From assembly GCA_900762125.1 (NCBI GenBank), contig CAAFFL010000147.1:1-8605 (forward strand): a stretch of 8,605 nt of DNA. The letters run 5' to 3'. This document shows positions 6,542-8,605 of the stretch, piece by piece. This DNA comes from an uncultured Prevotella sp. (GTDB taxonomy: Bacteria; Bacteroidota; Bacteroidia; Bacteroidales; Bacteroidaceae). The notes below the pieces were generated by a model. That model made no database searches, had not been told where the DNA came from, and saw only the letters and a program-made list of their open reading frames with translations. Both the position numbers and the translations under genes were made by a program. Positions within the stretch are counted from its first letter, which is position 1, and each line of letters opens with the position of its first letter.

Positions 6542-6549
6542 TACTTTTG
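6542..6549 (+). promoter_or_regulatory. Bacteroidetes-type -7 box for the sigma-54 activator gene
   Basis: TACTTTTG matches TAnnTTTG and ends 7 nt before the ATG at 6557, again implying a leader of only a few bases. TTG triplets at 6517-6519 and 6523-6525 lie in the -33 area, 22 and 16 nt upstream; neither is ideal. The preceding AAAATGCG resembles the AAAATCG that precedes the two boxes near 2190 and 2237. Confidence 0.65.
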
Positions 6550-6556
6550 TCATCCA

Positions 6557-7804
6557 ATGAATACATCCGTACTGCAACAGATCAAACAGAGATACAACAT
6601 TGTTGGCAACAGCAGTGACCTCAACCGCGCCCTCGATGTCGCCCTGCAGGTGGCACCGACGGACCTCAGCGTGCTCATCATCGGCGAGAGCGGCGTGGGT
6701 AAGGAGATCATCCCCCGCGTCATCCACGACAACTCACCGCGCCGCCGTCAGAAATATTTCGCCATCAACTGTGGCTCTATCCCCGACGGTACCATCGACA
6801 GTGAGCTCTTCGGTCACGAGAAGGGTGCCTACACCGGTGCCATTGGCGAGAGTGAGGGCTACTTTGGCGTGGCCAACCATGGCACGATCTTCCTCGATGA
6901 GGTGGGTGAGCTGCCCTTGGCCACCCAGGCGCGCCTGCTGCGTGTGCTGGAGACAGGCGAGTATATCCGCGTCGGCGGACAGGAGATCCGCAAGACTGAC
7001 GTCCGCATCGTCGCGGCGACAAACGTCAACATGAAGAAGGCCATCAGCGAGGGGCGCTTCCGCGAGGACCTCTACTATCGCCTGAACACCATCCCCATCC
7101 AGATGCCGCCGCTTCGCGACCGGGGTGAGGACATCATCCTCCTGTTCCGCCTCTTCGCTATGCAGATGGCGGAGAAGTATCGGCTGCCGAAGATCACCCT
7201 CACCGACGACGCCAAGGCCTTGATACTCCACTATAAATGGCCGGGAAACGTACGTCAGCTGAAGAACATCACCGAACAGATGTCCGTCCTCAGCGAGGAG
7301 CGCGTCATCAATGCTGACATCCTCCGCCGTTTCATCCCCGAGGACCCGGAGAGCACGCAGCTCGCCACCATCGCCCCCGCGGGTGGACAGCATAGCTACG
7401 AGGGTGAGCGCGAGATCCTCTATAAAATCCTCTATGAGCTCCGTGGTAACATCTCCGACCTGCGCCACGACCTCAACAGCGTGCGCAAGCAGCTCGACGA
7501 GGCACGCGAACTCGACAATGCGGCCAAGGTGCGGACGAAGTATATCGACACCGAGACGGCCGTGCCTGATGTCCCCGCGACGCCACGCTCTGTGAACGCC
7601 TACAATGCGCCATCCGCGGAGGAAGCCGTTGCCGAGGAGATCAAGGCGGAGCCGGAGAGTCTGAACCTCAACGACCTCGAGCGGCAGATGGTGGAGAAGG
7701 TGCTGGAGCGCAACGGCGGCAACCGCAAGCGCGCTGCCCAGGAGCTCGGCATCAGTGACCGCACCCTCTACCGCCGCATCAAGCAGTATGGACTGGAGAA
7801 GTAG
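6557..7804 (+). CDS. Sigma-54-dependent transcriptional activator (AAA+ domain plus Fis-type HTH, no sensory domain)
   Basis: A 415-residue enhancer-binding protein that uses ATP to open RpoN promoters. The AAA+ domain begins almost at the N-terminus: Walker A GESGVGKE (43-50), the sigma-54 contact loop GAYTGA (90-95, the Tyr form of GAFTGA), Walker B GTIFLDEVGEL (109-119), arginine-finger region FREDLYYRLN (168-177) and WPGNVRQLKN (228-237). A charged linker with likely coiled coil (about 284-320) leads to a Fis-type helix-turn-helix, GGNRKRAAQELGISDRTLYRR (387-407). There is no receiver, GAF or PAS domain, as in PspF, so control must come from a partner, from expression level or through the linker. 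It has its own promoter box. In other Bacteroidales, from memory, it also sits just before lptE, suggesting an envelope-related regulon; its targets are unknown. Confidence 0.94.
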   Translation: MNTSVLQQIKQRYNIVGNSSDLNRALDVALQVAPTDLSVLIIGESGVGKEIIPRVIHDNSPRRRQKYFAINCGSIPDGTIDSELFGHEKGAYTGAIGESEGYFGVANHGTIFLDEVGELPLATQARLLRVLETGEYIRVGGQEIRKTDVRIVAATNVNMKKAISEGRFREDLYYRLNTIPIQMPPLRDRGEDIILLFRLFAMQMAEKYRLPKITLTDDAKALILHYKWPGNVRQLKNITEQMSVLSEERVINADILRRFIPEDPESTQLATIAPAGGQHSYEGEREILYKILYELRGNISDLRHDLNSVRKQLDEARELDNAAKVRTKYIDTETAVPDVPATPRSVNAYNAPSAEEAVAEEIKAEPESLNLNDLERQMVEKVLERNGGNRKRAAQELGISDRTLYRRIKQYGLEK

Positions 7805-7849
7805 GTGCATTGCCCGGTGATGCTTGTTCATGCAGTTCGCTGTTGAACC

Positions 7850-7870
7850 GTCCGGCTTATCAAGCCGGAC
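7850..7870 (+). promoter_or_regulatory. Perfect 9-bp hairpin before lptE
   Basis: GTCCGGCTT (7850-7858) and AAGCCGGAC (7862-7870) pair perfectly around ATC; a 7-bp GC-rich stem with a TTATCAA loop is more realistic. It ends 15 nt before the lptE ATG. No T-run follows on either strand, so it is not a standard terminator. It could affect lptE translation or protect an RNA end. Confidence 0.7.
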
Positions 7871-7885
7871 ACAGCAAAAAGGAAA

Positions 7886-8407
7886 ATGAAGAAAACAAAG
7901 ATAACGACCTCCCTGTGCCTCGTGGTGGCGCTCCTCAGCATCATCACCGCGTGCAGCGTGTCGTATGGCCTCAATGGCGCGAGCATCGACTACACGAAGA
8001 CGAAGAGCATCCAGATCGCCGACTTCCCCAATCGTGCCAGCTACGTATGGGGTCCGATGGCGTCGATGTTCAACAACGAGCTCAAAGACCAGTACGCCAA
8101 CCACACGCATCTCCAGCAGGTCAAGCGCAAGGGTGACCTGGTTGTGGAGGGAGAGATCACACAGTACTCACAGCGCAATAAGTCCACCTCGGCTGAGGGC
8201 TACTCTGCGCAGACGGAGCTCTCCATGACCGTCAACGTGCGGTTCACCAACAACGTTAACCATAAGGAGGACTTCGAGCGACAGTTCACCGCCACGCAGA
8301 CCTATGAGACCACCCAGAGCCTCGCCAGCGTGCAGGAGGAACTCGTCACGCAGATGTGTAAGGACCTCACCGACCAGATCTTCAACGCCACGGTGGCCAA
8401 CTGGTAG
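7886..8407 (+). CDS. lptE: LptE family lipoprotein (LPS assembly)
   Basis: A 173-residue outer-membrane lipoprotein related to LptE (Lipopolysaccharide-assembly family), the plug that supports LptD when LPS is inserted in the outer surface. The signal peptide MKKTKITTSLCLVVALLSIITAC ends in the lipobox ITAC, with lipidated Cys23. Family-like stretches are YGLNGASIDYTKTKSIQIADF (27-47, beta strand), GDLVVEGEITQYS (about 107-119), TVNVRFTNNVNHKEDFER and the C-terminal DQIFNATVANW. The length is typical for Bacteroidales LptE. The start at 7886 is chosen for the signal peptide and the AAAAAGGAAA just upstream. It lies 81 nt after the sigma-54 activator gene with no terminator between them, so at least partial cotranscription is likely. 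The next gene follows 57 nt downstream after a related hairpin. Confidence 0.9.
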   Translation: MKKTKITTSLCLVVALLSIITACSVSYGLNGASIDYTKTKSIQIADFPNRASYVWGPMASMFNNELKDQYANHTHLQQVKRKGDLVVEGEITQYSQRNKSTSAEGYSAQTELSMTVNVRFTNNVNHKEDFERQFTATQTYETTQSLASVQEELVTQMCKDLTDQIFNATVANW

Positions 8408-8424
8408 TATAAATTGCGTCTGTG

Positions 8425-8444
8425 CTCCGACTTCCAAGCCGGAG
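8425..8444 (+). promoter_or_regulatory. Hairpin before the last gene, related to the one before lptE
   Basis: CTCCGACTT (8425-8433) and AAGCCGGAG (8436-8444) pair with one A-C mismatch, most likely with a TTCCAA loop. It shares the CCGnCTT/AAGCCGG core and position with the 7850-7870 hairpin and ends 20 nt before the ATG at 8465, followed by a purine-rich tract. No T-run follows. Confidence 0.6.
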
Positions 8445-8464
8445 AGAAAAGAAAGAAAAGAAGT

Positions 8465-8605
8465 ATGGATATAGCCAACCTCATCCAGCACCCCGAACAG
8501 ATGGACCGCGAGACGCTCTACGACCTTCGCAGTCTGCTCGCGCTGTATCCCTACTATCAGACGGCTCGTCTGCTGCTCCTGCAGAACCTCTACATCCTCC
8601 ACGAC
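8465..8605 (+). CDS. Conserved Bacteroidales hypothetical protein, N-terminal part (runs off right edge)
   Basis: The first 47 residues are visible and the frame is open to the window end. The sequence DRETLYDLRSLLALYPYYQTARLLLLQNLYILHD is helical with no signal peptide. From memory it matches the start of a Bacteroidales protein usually found between lptE and secG, often annotated as hypothetical or tetratricopeptide-like. The function is unknown. The start is supported by this N-terminus and by the A/G-rich leader AAAGAAAAGAAGT. It is probably in the same transcript as lptE. Confidence 0.8.
   Translation, partial: MDIANLIQHPEQMDRETLYDLRSLLALYPYYQTARLLLLQNLYILHD

Noticed and set aside
5399..6727. 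442-codon open frame on the minus strand opposite the flippase-like gene
   Set aside because: Low-complexity, charged, His/Asp/Glu-rich translation typical of antisense frames in GC-rich genes. The plus strand carries a well-recognised membrane protein and the frame crosses a promoter and gene borders.
7850..7870. Rho-independent terminator after the sigma-54 activator gene
   Set aside because: The stem is strong but no run of T follows on the plus strand (ACAGCAAAAAGG) nor on the minus strand, and it sits 15 nt before the lptE start.
6734..8110. 458-codon open frame on the minus strand opposite the sigma-54 activator and lptE
   Set aside because: Fully antisense to two genes with clear family motifs; the translation shows no recognisable domain and is rich in Leu, Val, Asp and Glu from complementary codon use.

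Overview
The window looks like chromosomal DNA from a high-GC member of the Bacteroidales, most like Prevotella. The grounds are protein families I associate with that order (DUF4837 lipoprotein, Bacteroidales-type LptE, the signal-less SpoIID protein next to AmpG), TAnnTTTG promoter boxes just upstream of genes, and the lack of strong Shine-Dalgarno sequences. It is mostly a housekeeping and cell-envelope region. I see no phage, insertion sequence, CRISPR array, rRNA or tRNA.

Left part (1-2156, minus strand): a two-gene operon read leftwards. A SpoIID/LytB-type peptidoglycan lytic enzyme comes first. Seven bases later an AmpG-like muropeptide permease begins and runs off the left edge. Together they suggest peptidoglycan turnover or recycling.

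Divergent promoter region (2157-2249): back-to-back promoters, each with a TAACTTTG box, embedded in a near-perfect inverted repeat.

Middle part (2250-6502, plus strand): a tightly packed run of rlmN (23S rRNA/tRNA m2A methyltransferase), a DUF4837 lipoprotein, a PdxA-family protein and a flippase-like (LPG-synthase-TM/UPF0104) membrane protein. Genes overlap by 8 nt and by 1 nt. The one real gap, 44 nt before pdxA, is filled by a tandem repeat. Three different short tandem repeats, of 7-, 8- and 8-bp period, have been inserted in or beside these genes.

Right part (6503-8605, plus strand): a promoter with a very short or absent leader drives a sigma-54 (RpoN) activator that has no sensory domain. 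It is followed by an LptE lipoprotein for LPS export and the start of a conserved Bacteroidales hypothetical protein. The two gaps here each hold a related CCGGCTT/AAGCCGG hairpin just before the next start codon.

The most notable observation is the PdxA homologue. Its scaffold is well preserved, but most of the signature active-site residues, including two of the three metal-binding histidines, are replaced. It may be a pseudoenzyme or have a changed activity. I found no clear evidence for a wholly new system.
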